A stretch of 41,796 nucleotides of DNA. Source: Levilactobacillus bambusae. GTDB taxonomy: Bacteria > Bacillota > Bacilli > Lactobacillales > Lactobacillaceae. Every line of letters starts with the position of its first letter. Position 1 is the first letter of the stretch. A program made the position numbers and the translations under genes. This document shows positions 1 to 8,295 of the stretch, piece after piece. Location: NCBI RefSeq assembly GCF_003124125.1, contig NZ_QCXQ01000003.1, forward strand, positions 95,097 through 136,892, in the 5' to 3' direction. A model generated the notes under the pieces. It was not told the DNA's origin and ran no database searches. It worked only from the letters and a program-made list of their open reading frames with translations.

Positions 1-32
1 GAATTTAATGCCCCGCCTTATTTAAACTTTGA

Positions 33-293
33 TTAGTCCTTACGCTTAACAATGACCCGAATGTCTGCGTCCACATCTTCCGGGTGAATATCTTCTTTGT
101 ACTCAAAGTTCGTCTCTTGGAAGTAGCCTTTAATTTCGTCGTTAACTTCCTTTAAAGGCCGGGTATCGCCGTCCTCTTGAGAAATCAATAAGGTGTATTG
201 ACTGTTATCGTCGTCCACATCTTCAAACGTGTAAGGGACATCCTCAGTGTTCAAGATCTCTTGAATCATTTGACGTTCTGTCATTGCCATCAT
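33..293 (-). CDS. small acidic protein of unknown function
   Basis: Encodes 86 residues, rich in Asp and Glu, with no membrane segment, signal peptide or motif I recognise; probably a small cytosolic protein. The chosen ATG lies 6 nt after a GGGG run; a second ATG follows at once, so the start is uncertain by one to three codons. It lies 69 nt downstream of the 214-residue gene on the same strand, with no strong terminator between, so the two may be co-transcribed. I do not recognise the family. Confidence 0.6.
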   Translation of the reverse strand: MMAMTERQMIQEILNTEDVPYTFEDVDDDNSQYTLLISQEDGDTRPLKEVNDEIKGYFQETNFEYKEDIHPEDVDADIRVIVKRKD

Positions 294-362
294 CCATTAC
301 CCCATTTCAAAAAGTGATTACTCTTTCACTGTACCGTTCTTTAGTGGATTTGTGAACTGATT

Positions 363-1001
363 TCAACGGTTCCACACAGACTCCTGGCGTTTCTCTAGCC
401 GTTCCTTGGCACGAGCCCGTTGTTCATCGCTAAACGCAATGACGTTGCTTGGCGCTTCTGGCAAACCCTCGGCGACCCCCACTAACGGAACCCCAAAGTT
501 AAAGTCAGCGACAAAGTTCGCCAGCGCCCGTTTGTTCGGAAACTTGACTTCACCGTCAATCACCTGCATGCCCATCTTCTTATGCTCGCTCCAGCTATCC
601 GTAAAATCGGCAAAGTGAGCACCGGACTTAGCGGCTTGTCGAACATGTCGAGCTAACTCGTCGCCGTTCTTAATCTTTCCTGTCTGCTGCAGAAACCCCA
701 AAAAGGCTTGTAGGATGGGGCCCACGCTAGTAAAGAATTCTGGCAACGCCGTAATCATACTTGGAAAGTAGACCCCGACGATCCGTTTCATATTTTCAAC
801 GGACCAATCCTTGGGTTCCCGCGAAAAATAAACGTAATTCATTTCAGAAAAAGCTTGGGTCACAAAAAAAGCCGCCCGTTGTTCTTCATGTGACAGCCGT
901 TGAAAGTTGTCCGTGGATCGAAACTCGTTAAACCAGTCTCGGTTACGCTGTAAATTCTGATCCGCAATTTGCGAAGAGAAATTGTTTATCATACGTTCCA
1001 C
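363..1001 (-). CDS. conserved-looking protein of unknown function
   Basis: About 212 residues, soluble, with no recognised domain. The middle (about residues 75-110) is hydrophobic and could form buried helices; the C-terminus is rich in Arg, Lys and Glu and looks helical. Start choice: an in-frame ATG at 1007 directly touches the AGGAG ribosome site (zero spacing) and is unlikely to be used, whereas the GTG two codons later (999-1001) has the normal 6-nt spacing. A good -10 (TATAAT) lies upstream and is overlapped by a perfect inverted repeat, so the gene may be repressed by a local regulator. Function unknown. Confidence 0.7.
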   Translation of the reverse strand: MERMINNFSSQIADQNLQRNRDWFNEFRSTDNFQRLSHEEQRAAFFVTQAFSEMNYVYFSREPKDWSVENMKRIVGVYFPSMITALPEFFTSVGPILQAFLGFLQQTGKIKNGDELARHVRQAAKSGAHFADFTDSWSEHKKMGMQVIDGEVKFPNKRALANFVADFNFGVPLVGVAEGLPEAPSNVIAFSDEQRARAKERLEKRQESVWNR

Positions 1002-1012
1002 TTCCATCTCCT

Positions 1013-1026
1013 AATGTTCTAACATT
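1013..1026 (-). promoter_or_regulatory. inverted repeat overlapping the -10 of the 212-residue gene
   Basis: AATGTT-CT-AACATT is a perfect 6+6 inverted repeat. On the minus strand it begins inside the TATAAT -10 hexamer and ends next to the AGGAG ribosome site. Its position suggests an operator; the regulator is unknown. Confidence 0.4.
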
Positions 1027-1123
1027 ATACTAGCACATTAAAATTGAAATAATCCGGACGACGACTTGGCACCGTGCCACATAATGCGTAAAATGGAAGT
1101 TAGGTGGAAGGGAACGGTATGAG

Positions 1124-1777
1124 ATGCACACAAACGATATGAAGCAACGCTTAGGATTCCTAGTTTTTTCAATTATTTTAAATTCGGCGGCCAACGGGCT
1201 AACCATCTCCACCAACTTAGGGAGTGCCGTTTGGACTGCCAGTTCCGTTAACCTAGCTGACTGGATCCACATAAGTCTGGGGACCACCATGTTCATTTAT
1301 GGTATCGTGGTAACCCTCATGAATCAGATTTTAATCGGATCCTTTGATCGACGCCGATTCATCTCCAACCTTCTGTATATTATTCCGTTTAGCTATCTGG
1401 TTGATTGGACCCACCTATTTTGGAACTGGATTGGAGTCCCGGGATACAGCCTAGGCTGGCGAATCGTGATTGATTTAGTCGGTTTGACCGGCATTGCGTT
1501 TGCCGTGTCTATCTACCAGCGGTGCAATATTTTAATGCATCCAAACGATGACCTCTCCTACATTTTACGGTTTAAATACCTCCATGGCTCAGCAGCCTTG
1601 GCCCAGTGGGTCAGCTATACTCCGCCAATCTTAATTATGGTCATGTCATACTTCGCCACCGGGCAGCTGCACGCCATTGGCTTTGGAACGGTCTGGGCCC
1701 TCTTAACACAGGGTATTGTGATGGGTTGGGCCGATAACCACGTTTTTCCCCGGCTGAAGCACCATGTTGATTTATAA
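1124..1777 (+). CDS. YczE/YyaS-like integral membrane protein
   Basis: Encodes 217 residues with about five hydrophobic segments (near 9-27, 46-66, 78-95, 108-130 and 163-195). The overall pattern, including the N-terminal Asn/Gly-rich segment with Ala-Asn-Gly-Leu and a Thr-Asn-Leu-Gly, resembles the YczE/YyaS membrane family (COG2364), whose function is not settled. The ATG is preceded by purine-rich GGAAGGGAA at a rather long spacing. It is followed by a clear intrinsic terminator at 1783, so it is probably monocistronic. Family assignment is from memory of the sequence pattern; the transport role sometimes suggested for the family is not shown by anything here. Confidence 0.7.
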   Translation: MHTNDMKQRLGFLVFSIILNSAANGLTISTNLGSAVWTASSVNLADWIHISLGTTMFIYGIVVTLMNQILIGSFDRRRFISNLLYIIPFSYLVDWTHLFWNWIGVPGYSLGWRIVIDLVGLTGIAFAVSIYQRCNILMHPNDDLSYILRFKYLHGSAALAQWVSYTPPILIMVMSYFATGQLHAIGFGTVWALLTQGIVMGWADNHVFPRLKHHVDL

Positions 1778-1782
1778 GTTCT

Positions 1783-1812
1783 GCAGGCATATTAATTATG
1801 CCTGCTTTTTAT
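1783..1812 (+). terminator. intrinsic terminator
   Basis: GCAGGCATA / TATGCCTGC, a 9-bp perfect stem with a 5-nt loop, followed by TTTTTATT. It ends the YczE-like gene. Confidence 0.9.
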
Positions 1813-1927
1813 TAACTGTATAAACTAATTTATACTTAAAAATATTAATAAAAGTATGTATAAAGTGATTGAAATATCGTAATATAAGCTAAGTGTCTCT
1901 CATTGTTCTAGAATTATCGGAGGAAAT

Positions 1928-3817
1928 ATGTTAAAAAACGTTTTACATACTCGCTATGGTAAAATTGGCCTACTTTTCATTTTACTACTGGCTGAGCTTT
2001 TACTTAGTCTGTGGTTGATTCAGGCCATCCAGATGAACAGCTTGTCCGCCTCATTTCTATGGCTTGTGCACCGCAAAAAGGTCGTTCTGGTGACGCTCCT
2101 CATCTGTTTTATATTAGATTGTTTTGTTATTGCGCTATTCAACCGGGTATGGTTAGGAAATGCACTCTTACTCCTGCTTCTAATCCTCTTTGAATACATT
2201 AATTATCAAAAAATGGCGCTCAGAAACGAACCCTTTTTGCCTAGTGACCTCTTATTAGCAAAACAAACGAAAGAGTTATCTGGAATGATTAATGTCGGTA
2301 GTTTGGCGAGCGTCATCATTATAATATTAATTATTATTATTGGCGCCATTTTTATTCAATCTAATCGCACCGTGCCCTTTTCCACACTGCGTTTCAACCT
2401 CTTTGAACGGATAGGCGCCGTTTCCCTGGCACTGATCGTCGGGTGGGGAATTGCGTTTCTAAATCACCCTGGAACTCCCAGTAATGTCCTAGCAGCCAAA
2501 ATCGAGAACGACCACTTTGCGTGGAACCTTGTCGCCGGCGCTAAGTCCAACGGTCCAATCATTACTTTTATCAATAACGTGGATAAAAAGCCAATGAACG
2601 AACCCGATCACTACAGCAAAGCTAAAATTGAACAGATTGTCACCCACTATAAGAAGGTGGCCGCCAACATTAACCAAACTCGGGCTCATTCGGACATTAA
2701 CCAGCAGACTTTAATTTACGTCCTAAGCGAGAGTTTTTCCGATCCAAAACGAGTACCAGGACTCACAGTAAACCACAATCCCGTAGCAAATATCAATCGC
2801 GTTGAGAATCAATCTACCGCTGGGCTTATGTTAAGCTCCGGATACGGCGGCGGGACGGCTAACATGGAATATATGACCGATACCAGTTTTTTAACCACCT
2901 TTTTTACCCCATCCTTATCAACGCCATTTACCCAGTTAGTTCCGACTCAGTCGCATGTTCCAACCATCGCTAAGTTATTCAAGACTCGTAACGCAATTCA
3001 CACGAACTCCAGCGAGTTCTATAGTCGCAACCTGGTTTACAAAAAGTTTGGGTTTCAAAGCGCCCGTTTTTCGGATTCTACGGGGACCGATAAGTTAAAG
3101 TATCATCAAACCATCCAAAAAAGTGATTTAATTTCTGACGAGGATGCTTATAAGGACGCCGAATGGCAAGTTAATCAGGAAAAGGACGGCCAATTTATCA
3201 GTCTAGTCACCATGCAAAATCACCTGCCCTTTACCAATAAATACAACCACGATGATTACGGCGTTGCCGGACCCGCAGTTGGCCAAAATTCCCAGCAGGT
3301 CAAGAATTACGTGGAAGGAATCCATCTCACCGATCAATTTACCCGGGAGTTCTTAGCCCGCCTCGACAGCATAAAAAAACCGATCACCGTTCTATGGTAT
3401 GGTGACCACTTAGCGGGTATTTGGAACGCTCCTATGGCGGCCAATAATATTCCGCTGCACGAAACAGATTATTTCATCTACAGCAATCGGTATGCCAGAC
3501 AACACGGGTTTTCAATCGGTAAACAAAAAGGGGTGAACGTGGTTTCGCCTAACACCTTTTCACCACTAGTTTTACAGCAAATGAACCAACGAGTAACTCC
3601 GTATTATGGTCTCATGACCCAAGTCCTATCTGACTTACCCGCAACTGCAAAAGATAGTCAGGGAAATCCCAACGGATTAATGGTCAACGATCAGAATCAA
3701 CAGGTTACCATCGCTTCATTTACACCCAAACAGCAAAAATTATACGAAGATTACAAACTAATCCAGTACGATCAAATATCAGGCCGCCACTACGCCCAAC
3801 AGTTCGGCTTTTACTAG
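1928..3817 (+). CDS. LtaS-like membrane sulfatase (phosphoglycerol transferase family)
   Basis: 629 residues: five N-terminal membrane segments (about 11-33, 52-72, 77-92, 126-145 and 161-178), then a large extracellular alkaline-phosphatase-fold domain. Catalytic features of lipoteichoic acid synthases are present: the metal-binding Glu268 in LSESFSDP, the nucleophile Thr310 in GGGTANMEY, His432 in MQNHLPF and Asp493-His494 in WYGDHLAG. Members move glycerol-phosphate or related groups onto cell-envelope polymers outside the membrane. The ESFSDP/GGGTANMEY wording differs from classical LtaS, so this is a paralogue whose acceptor may not be lipoteichoic acid. GGAGG lies 4 nt before the ATG. 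The gene stands alone and ends at a long bidirectional terminator. Confidence 0.88.
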   Translation: MLKNVLHTRYGKIGLLFILLLAELLLSLWLIQAIQMNSLSASFLWLVHRKKVVLVTLLICFILDCFVIALFNRVWLGNALLLLLLILFEYINYQKMALRNEPFLPSDLLLAKQTKELSGMINVGSLASVIIIILIIIIGAIFIQSNRTVPFSTLRFNLFERIGAVSLALIVGWGIAFLNHPGTPSNVLAAKIENDHFAWNLVAGAKSNGPIITFINNVDKKPMNEPDHYSKAKIEQIVTHYKKVAANINQTRAHSDINQQTLIYVLSESFSDPKRVPGLTVNHNPVANINRVENQSTAGLMLSSGYGGGTANMEYMTDTSFLTTFFTPSLSTPFTQLVPTQSHVPTIAKLFKTRNAIHTNSSEFYSRNLVYKKFGFQSARFSDSTGTDKLKYHQTIQKSDLISDEDAYKDAEWQVNQEKDGQFISLVTMQNHLPFTNKYNHDDYGVAGPAVGQNSQQVKNYVEGIHLTDQFTREFLARLDSIKKPITVLWYGDHLAGIWNAPMAANNIPLHETDYFIYSNRYARQHGFSIGKQKGVNVVSPNTFSPLVLQQMNQRVTPYYGLMTQVLSDLPATAKDSQGNPNGLMVNDQNQQVTIASFTPKQQKLYEDYKLIQYDQISGRHYAQQFGFY

Positions 3818-3851
3818 TTACTCCCCTAAAAGACCGCGATAAAAATTGCTA

Positions 3852-3907
3852 AATAATACCGCTGACTCATTGATCAACAAACGATCGGATGAGTCAGCGG
3901 TATTATT
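3852..3907. terminator. bidirectional terminator with 19-bp perfect stem
   Basis: Arms 3852-3870 and 3889-3907 pair perfectly over 19 bp around an 18-nt loop; the arm ends are A/T-rich, giving a T tract in both directions. It separates the convergent LtaS-like and hydrolase genes. Confidence 0.85.
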
Positions 3908-3933
3908 TTACCCTTAACCAAACCCGTTCGGGC

Positions 3934-4824
3934 TTAGTTCACTTCGCCATCGGCCGTCACAAACCGGCTGATCGCTTTAATCGTTTTCTTCGTTTCGGGC
4001 AGATCGTTCCATAACACGTAATCGTGCCACATGCCTTGTTGTTTATGGACCTGAACGGCCGTTTGCTTAGCCGTAATCAGTTTGGCCGTTAACCGCTCGA
4101 TGTCCGGGGCAATAAGATCACTCGTCCCGTAATCAAGCAGGATTGCGCCTAGATGATCGAAGGTGCCATAGAACGGGCTCACCTTCGGATCCGTGGTCGA
4201 CCACTCACCGGCATATTGCCGGCCAATCGTTCGCAAAACATCGTACGCCATAAACGGATCGTCATTGGCGGAGACAATCAGGTCGGGATTACTCATGGAA
4301 AAATCCGTCCAGGGGGAAAGCAGAATGGTTCCTACGGGCATGGTTGCGTTGGTGGCCCTGAGCTTTTGCAGCATGGCCAGGATTAAGCCTGCCCCACCAG
4401 AATCACCCATTAAGAAGAACCGGTCACCGGGATACTGTACATGTAAATAATCATATGCATTAACGATAAAGGGCAATACCGTTTCACAGTTATGAACCGG
4501 CGGCATGGGAAAGTCTAAGTAGGAAACTGTCACGTTAGTTTGTTTAATCACTTCGGTCACTAACTCCGCGTGCTTTTGAAGGCTGACGGCGGCAAAGTTT
4601 GGCCCATGAACGTAAATGAGATGTTTTCGTTGCGGATTAGCCTCTGAAACGGTCGTAATTCCGGCGCCAAACACATTCCGAGTGGCTACCTGCAAATTAT
4701 CCGCAAACGACCCTGCCGCTAGTTCTGGTAAGGGGGCGCCCTCGTTAATGACAAAGTCTTTCACCCGTTGTTTCATGTGCTGCCGCCGCATTTGATATGT
4801 AACGAGACGTCCACGTACGCTCAC
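3934..4824 (-). CDS. alpha/beta hydrolase, HSL/steryl-esterase-like, with altered oxyanion motif
   Basis: 296 residues from a GTG start that sits 8 nt after AAAGGAG. An alpha/beta-hydrolase fold with nucleophile Ser142 in GDSGGA, acid Asp236 in TSDLIAPD and His267 in GMWHDY fits the hormone-sensitive-lipase (HSL) group of carboxylesterases. The HGGGF oxyanion-hole motif expected in that group is replaced by His73-Gly-Pro-Asn-Phe77, so two of the glycines that stabilise the transition state are missing. Activity may therefore be weak or altered. No signal peptide, so cytosolic. Single gene. Confidence 0.85.
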   Translation of the reverse strand: MSVRGRLVTYQMRRQHMKQRVKDFVINEGAPLPELAAGSFADNLQVATRNVFGAGITTVSEANPQRKHLIYVHGPNFAAVSLQKHAELVTEVIKQTNVTVSYLDFPMPPVHNCETVLPFIVNAYDYLHVQYPGDRFFLMGDSGGAGLILAMLQKLRATNATMPVGTILLSPWTDFSMSNPDLIVSANDDPFMAYDVLRTIGRQYAGEWSTTDPKVSPFYGTFDHLGAILLDYGTSDLIAPDIERLTAKLITAKQTAVQVHKQQGMWHDYVLWNDLPETKKTIKAISRFVTADGEVN

Positions 4825-4985
4825 AATCTCAGCTCCTTTAATTCGCCCAAACTATTAGTTAGAGTTTACTCCATGACCAGAGGCCTTGTACAGAATTACT
4901 CTTCAAGCTTAATAGGTTCGCTTTCATTTTGATCCCAAAACCCTTACAATGAAGGACAACTAGGACAGGAAAGGTGATTACGTTT

Positions 4986-5777
4986 ATGGTAGAACAACGC
5001 GTGTTAGATCTTGCTGGTGGAGTGAACTTCCGCGAACTTGGGGGTTATCCCACCGTTAATAATCATACCATTAAGTGGCACAAACTCATTCGTTCCGCAA
5101 ACTTAGCCACCCTGGCCGACTCTGATTTGCTATACCTTAAGGGGTACGGCGTTGCGACCGACATTGATTTACGTTCGGATGAAGAAATTAAGCAGCAGCC
5201 CGATCGCATTCCGGATGGCGTCACCTACAGCGTTGACTCCGTCTTCCCTAGCGACCAAACGGATGCCTCTAAATCAGAAAGCCAGTTGACCCAAGAGTTT
5301 TCGGCTAACCCGCATCAGGGGTATCAGCACATGATTGAGGTCTATCAAGATATGGTGACCACTAAGCAGGCCCAGGGCGCCTACCGGGACCTGTTCGATA
5401 ATTTACTGGCTAACGATCAGTCTAACCAGTCCATTCTCTTCCATTGTACGGCTGGAAAGGACCGGACGGGGATGGGTGCTATCTTTACCCTCTCCGCATT
5501 AGACGTCGACCCCACGGTGATTAAGGACGACTACCTCTTAACTAACCAGGTGGCTGGGGATCACATTCAGCACAATTTAAATGAGATCAAACAAAAGGGC
5601 GCTTCTCAGACCCTCTACGATAATATTGCCGCCCTCTTAACGGTTAGCGCGGACTACTATGACGCTGCGATGAAGGTCATCAACACCCAGTATGGTGGAA
5701 TGGCCGACTACCTTCACGACGTCCTAGGGCTAACTACCGCCCAAAAACAAACGCTCCAAAAAATTTACTTAGATTAA
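4986..5777 (+). CDS. protein-tyrosine/serine phosphatase (Y_phosphatase3 type)
   Basis: 263 residues. It has the N-terminal signature VNFRELGGY and the phosphate-binding loop HCTAGKDRTGMG, with the nucleophile Cys and the binding Arg six residues on (Cys152 and Arg158 from this start). This places it in the LipA/PtpB-like family of bacterial tyrosine phosphatases, some of which also take phosphoinositides or phosphoserine. I chose the ATG at 4986, 11 nt after AGGAAAGG; an in-frame GTG at 4974 overlaps that ribosome site. No signal peptide. A weak promoter (TTTCAT, 17 nt, TACAAT at 4945) precedes it, and a terminator follows at 5806. Confidence 0.9.
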   Translation: MVEQRVLDLAGGVNFRELGGYPTVNNHTIKWHKLIRSANLATLADSDLLYLKGYGVATDIDLRSDEEIKQQPDRIPDGVTYSVDSVFPSDQTDASKSESQLTQEFSANPHQGYQHMIEVYQDMVTTKQAQGAYRDLFDNLLANDQSNQSILFHCTAGKDRTGMGAIFTLSALDVDPTVIKDDYLLTNQVAGDHIQHNLNEIKQKGASQTLYDNIAALLTVSADYYDAAMKVINTQYGGMADYLHDVLGLTTAQKQTLQKIYLD

Positions 5778-5805
5778 TTAGGCACCCCTGAAACGGTGTC
5801 CTAGT

Positions 5806-5843
5806 CGGGATGATGGCCAAATGCGGTCATCATCCCGATTTTA
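5806..5843 (+). terminator. intrinsic terminator
   Basis: CGGGATGATGGCC pairs with GGTCATCATCCCG (13 bp with one G-T wobble), followed by ATTTTAAT. It ends the phosphatase transcript. Confidence 0.85.
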
Positions 5844-5927
5844 ATATAACCTGAACGTCTTCAATCCCAGCCGCATCACAGGGAGGCCTTTATATCGCCT
5901 AAATTAAAATTTCACTGACCACCATGT

Positions 5928-5956
5928 TTGTTTTCTCTTCTGAACACTTCTATAAT
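5928..5956 (+). promoter_or_regulatory. promoter of the hydrolase/membrane-protein operon
   Basis: TTGTTT at 5928, a 17-nt spacer and a consensus TATAAT at 5951, about 40 nt before the TTG start of the next gene. Confidence 0.6.
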
Positions 5957-5992
5957 GAATCCCATGATTAATTTACGAAAGGACTGACTCCG

Positions 5993-6946
5993 TTGGTCAA
6001 ACACGCTTGGCGCATCCTAGCTCCACTGGCCGGAGTGGCCGCTACCTCCCTGTTCGTTAGTGAAAAACTCTTTAGCATTGCTATGAACCGGGTCGATGAC
6101 GTCCCCGAAACTTCCGATGATAAAAAACAGTATGCCGCTGCGTACTACCACTACTTAGATTGGTTAGCTAAGGTTGAGACCCACGACTGGTTTTTACATC
6201 AGCACGATCCAAATAGACGGATGCACGCGATCTATATTCCGGCCAAGGCCCCATCAAATAAATTTGTAATCATTTCTCACGGGTATAAGGGCAACGGAGA
6301 AACCATGTCCGGGTACGCCAAGATGTTTTATGACATGGGCTTTAGCGTCCTACTCCCGGACGACCGGGCCCACGGAAAATCAGCGGGCAAGTACATTAGC
6401 TTTGGCTGGTTAGACCGACTTGACTACCTCGAATGGATCAACACGGCCATTAAGTACCGGGGCGAAACCTTAGCGATTCTCTTATTTGGGGTCAGTATGG
6501 GGGGTGCCACCGTCGAAATGTTATCGGGGGAAAATTTGCCAACCCAGGTTAAAGCTATCATTGCAGACTGTGGTTACTCCAGCATTGCCGAAGAACTGAC
6601 CTACATCCTAACGAACCAGTACCACCTGCCTAAATATCCCTTTGAGCCCATGGTCAGCACCATTAACCGGCGGCGGTTAGGTTACTACTTGGGGGACGTT
6701 TCTTCCACCGATCAGTTAGCCCATAATACCCGGCCCATTCTGTTTATTCACGGCGAAAAGGACGCTTACGTGCCACCCTACATGTCCTACAAGAACTATG
6801 CGGCGACCCACGCTCCTAAACAGCTTTGGCTGGTCCGCAACGCCAGCCACGCCGAAAGCTTCTGGATTGACACCCCCGCCTATCAACATCGTGTCGCCAA
6901 GTTTCTTCATACCTACTTTGACCCCCGCGTCATTCCCGCACAATAA
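5993..6946 (+). CDS. membrane-anchored alpha/beta hydrolase
   Basis: 317 residues. The start is TTG, 9 nt after AAAGGA; no better start is near. A hydrophobic N-terminal segment (about 6-24) suggests a membrane anchor or uncleaved signal. The rest is an alpha/beta-hydrolase domain with an HGYKGN oxyanion region (His96), nucleophile Ser168 in GVSMGG, Asp257 in GEKDAYV and His286 in NASHAE. This pattern matches the FrsA/YqkD-like group of hydrolases; the substrate is unknown. A 14-nt gap to the next small membrane protein suggests an operon. Confidence 0.85.
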   Translation: MVKHAWRILAPLAGVAATSLFVSEKLFSIAMNRVDDVPETSDDKKQYAAAYYHYLDWLAKVETHDWFLHQHDPNRRMHAIYIPAKAPSNKFVIISHGYKGNGETMSGYAKMFYDMGFSVLLPDDRAHGKSAGKYISFGWLDRLDYLEWINTAIKYRGETLAILLFGVSMGGATVEMLSGENLPTQVKAIIADCGYSSIAEELTYILTNQYHLPKYPFEPMVSTINRRRLGYYLGDVSSTDQLAHNTRPILFIHGEKDAYVPPYMSYKNYAATHAPKQLWLVRNASHAESFWIDTPAYQHRVAKFLHTYFDPRVIPAQ

Positions 6947-6960
6947 AGGAGCTTTCCCGC

Positions 6961-7302
6961 ATGAAAAATAGTCGGATTTTTAAACTTATTGGCACTTTAA
7001 TTGCCCTGATCTTAATTTGGGGATATGGAGATGGCACAGTTGGCTACTTTAGCTCAGCCATGTACGTTGGCGGAATTTTCTGGCTCATTACCGGCCTTTT
7101 AGTTCTAAGCTGTCTCCTCATCCTATTCGAACTCGGATTACTCTGGCTGCCTAACGACCGATCCATCAGTAACTGGAGCAATTGGGTGGCCATCTTAACG
7201 GTCATTACCGTCACCGTTACTTACTTAGCCGGATACACCTTATGGGTTCCATTGGCCTTAGCCATTTTATTTAATATTATGTTGGTGTCGGTCAAAAACT
7301 GA
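6961..7302 (+). CDS. small integral membrane protein, unknown function
   Basis: 113 residues with about four hydrophobic segments (near 7-22, 36-58, 74-91 and 93-110) and short charged loops. I do not recognise a family. It follows the hydrolase gene by 14 nt, and its ribosome site (AAAGGAG) overlaps that gene's stop codon, so the two are probably translated from one mRNA. A long hairpin terminator ends the unit. Confidence 0.75.
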   Translation: MKNSRIFKLIGTLIALILIWGYGDGTVGYFSSAMYVGGIFWLITGLLVLSCLLILFELGLLWLPNDRSISNWSNWVAILTVITVTVTYLAGYTLWVPLALAILFNIMLVSVKN

Positions 7303-7333
7303 CACCAACGGGAAAATCATCAGATTACCAATG

Positions 7334-7393
7334 GGGTAGCACTACTGGCTTCGATTGAATTTCAATCGATGTTAGTGGTGCTGCCCTATTTTC
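7334..7393 (+). terminator. long intrinsic terminator
   Basis: Arms 7334-7358 and 7362-7386 pair over 25 positions, with several G-T wobbles and one mismatch around a 3-nt loop, then TATTTT. The right arm touches the stop codon of the opposing gene. Confidence 0.8.
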
Positions 7394-7757
7394 GTGATTG
7401 CCGATTAAACCAGCAAAGAACCACCCATAACAAGAGGTCGCCTAGCCCCGCCTTCACCCATAAATTAGCGGAGAATAACCGGGGATACACCAGGGCAATG
7501 ACAACTAAACTCATGAACTCTAAGCCGGCCCGAATCTGCCGTTTCTTAGTCACCGTACTTGGGTTATCCGCTACGGACCGGGGCGCAATCCGCCACCTTG
7601 GGCCAGCAAACAGTGCCGTAAACAGTAACAGGCCCGTTATCCTTGCTAACTCGGGCCAAGCACCTTGCTGCCCCGGTACTAAGGCCACCATCATCCAATA
7701 GATCGTAACAGCAATAAGATTTCCGAGTATGACCCTGAGAAATTGTTTGACCACCAT
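7386..7757 (-). CDS. small membrane protein, unknown function
   Basis: 123 residues from the ATG at 7757, which follows GGGAGGG by 3 nt; an open frame continues upstream into the divergent promoter region but has no ribosome site. Hydrophobic segments near 5-28, 38-52, 78-98 and 104-118 suggest four membrane spans, with a basic loop (about 53-76) between spans two and three. No family recognised. It is divergent from the helix-turn-helix gene at 7879, and the two share a 121-bp intergenic region with two similar palindrome-like sites. Confidence 0.7.
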   Translation of the reverse strand: MVVKQFLRVILGNLIAVTIYWMMVALVPGQQGAWPELARITGLLLFTALFAGPRWRIAPRSVADNPSTVTKKRQIRAGLEFMSLVVIALVYPRLFSANLWVKAGLGDLLLWVVLCWFNRQSRK

Positions 7758-7768
7758 GATCCCTCCCT

Positions 7769-7780
7769 GAACATCAGTTA
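7769..7780. promoter_or_regulatory. putative operator half of a site pair
   Basis: GAACATCAGTTA, imperfect inverted repeat (AAC/GTT core). It matches the site at 7845 at 10 of 12 positions. Both lie in the divergent intergenic region. Confidence 0.3.
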
Positions 7781-7844
7781 TTTGCCTTAGAATACCGTAA
7801 AATATCAATTCATAAAACCCCGGTTTAGATATTTCCTCGTTGCG

Positions 7845-7856
7845 TAACATCTGTTA
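7845..7856. promoter_or_regulatory. putative operator, perfect inverted repeat
   Basis: TAACA-TC-TGTTA lies just upstream of the ribosome site of the helix-turn-helix gene and overlaps a TTATATT stretch that could be its -10 region. It pairs with the related site at 7769, so autoregulation is possible. Confidence 0.35.
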
Positions 7857-7878
7857 TATTAGAGGTGGAGGTGTCATT

Positions 7879-8295
7879 ATGACAACAACAAAAACTTACA
7901 CAATTAAACAAATGGCCGATGAACTCGGTGTTTACAAGATGAAGGTTTCCCGGATTATTTCTGACCATAACGTCCAAAACATTGGGGTGGCAGGTAAGGC
8001 ACAAATCTACGATCAAAGTCAGTTCGACCAAATTAAGCAGTGGCTGAGCGATAAACCCAAAACCACTTCGATAGTAAAAGCCCCGGATCAGTCCGATACC
8101 ATTGCCCTTTTAACGGATCAGACGAAGGCCCAACAAACTCAAATTGCGGATCTACAGCAACAGGTTACCCGGCTAACGGAACTGCTCGGTCAAGCTCAGC
8201 AGTTACAAATGAGTGCCGAACAGAAGCTGCGGGCATACGAAAAGCCCGAGGATTCAAAGAAAAATTCCCGCGGGCTCTTTAACCGTTTATTCTAG
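7879..8295 (+). CDS. helix-turn-helix protein with coiled coil (DUF536-like)
   Basis: 138 residues from the ATG that follows GGTGGAGG by 7-8 nt. Residues about 5-45 (YTIKQMADELGVYKMKVSRI and following) look like a MerR- or DUF536-type helix-turn-helix. Residues about 75-120, rich in Gln and Leu with a heptad pattern (IADLQQQVTRLTELL), form a likely coiled coil for oligomerisation. The tail is basic. DUF536-type proteins are often found next to plasmid replication genes; none is seen here, so this is either a domesticated copy or a chromosomal relative. It may bind the paired sites upstream of itself. Confidence 0.75.
   Translation: MTTTKTYTIKQMADELGVYKMKVSRIISDHNVQNIGVAGKAQIYDQSQFDQIKQWLSDKPKTTSIVKAPDQSDTIALLTDQTKAQQTQIADLQQQVTRLTELLGQAQQLQMSAEQKLRAYEKPEDSKKNSRGLFNRLF

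Noticed and set aside
5993-6946. Alternative downstream ATG start for the hydrolase
   Set aside because: It would remove the membrane anchor and has no ribosome site; the TTG has AAAGGA at good spacing.
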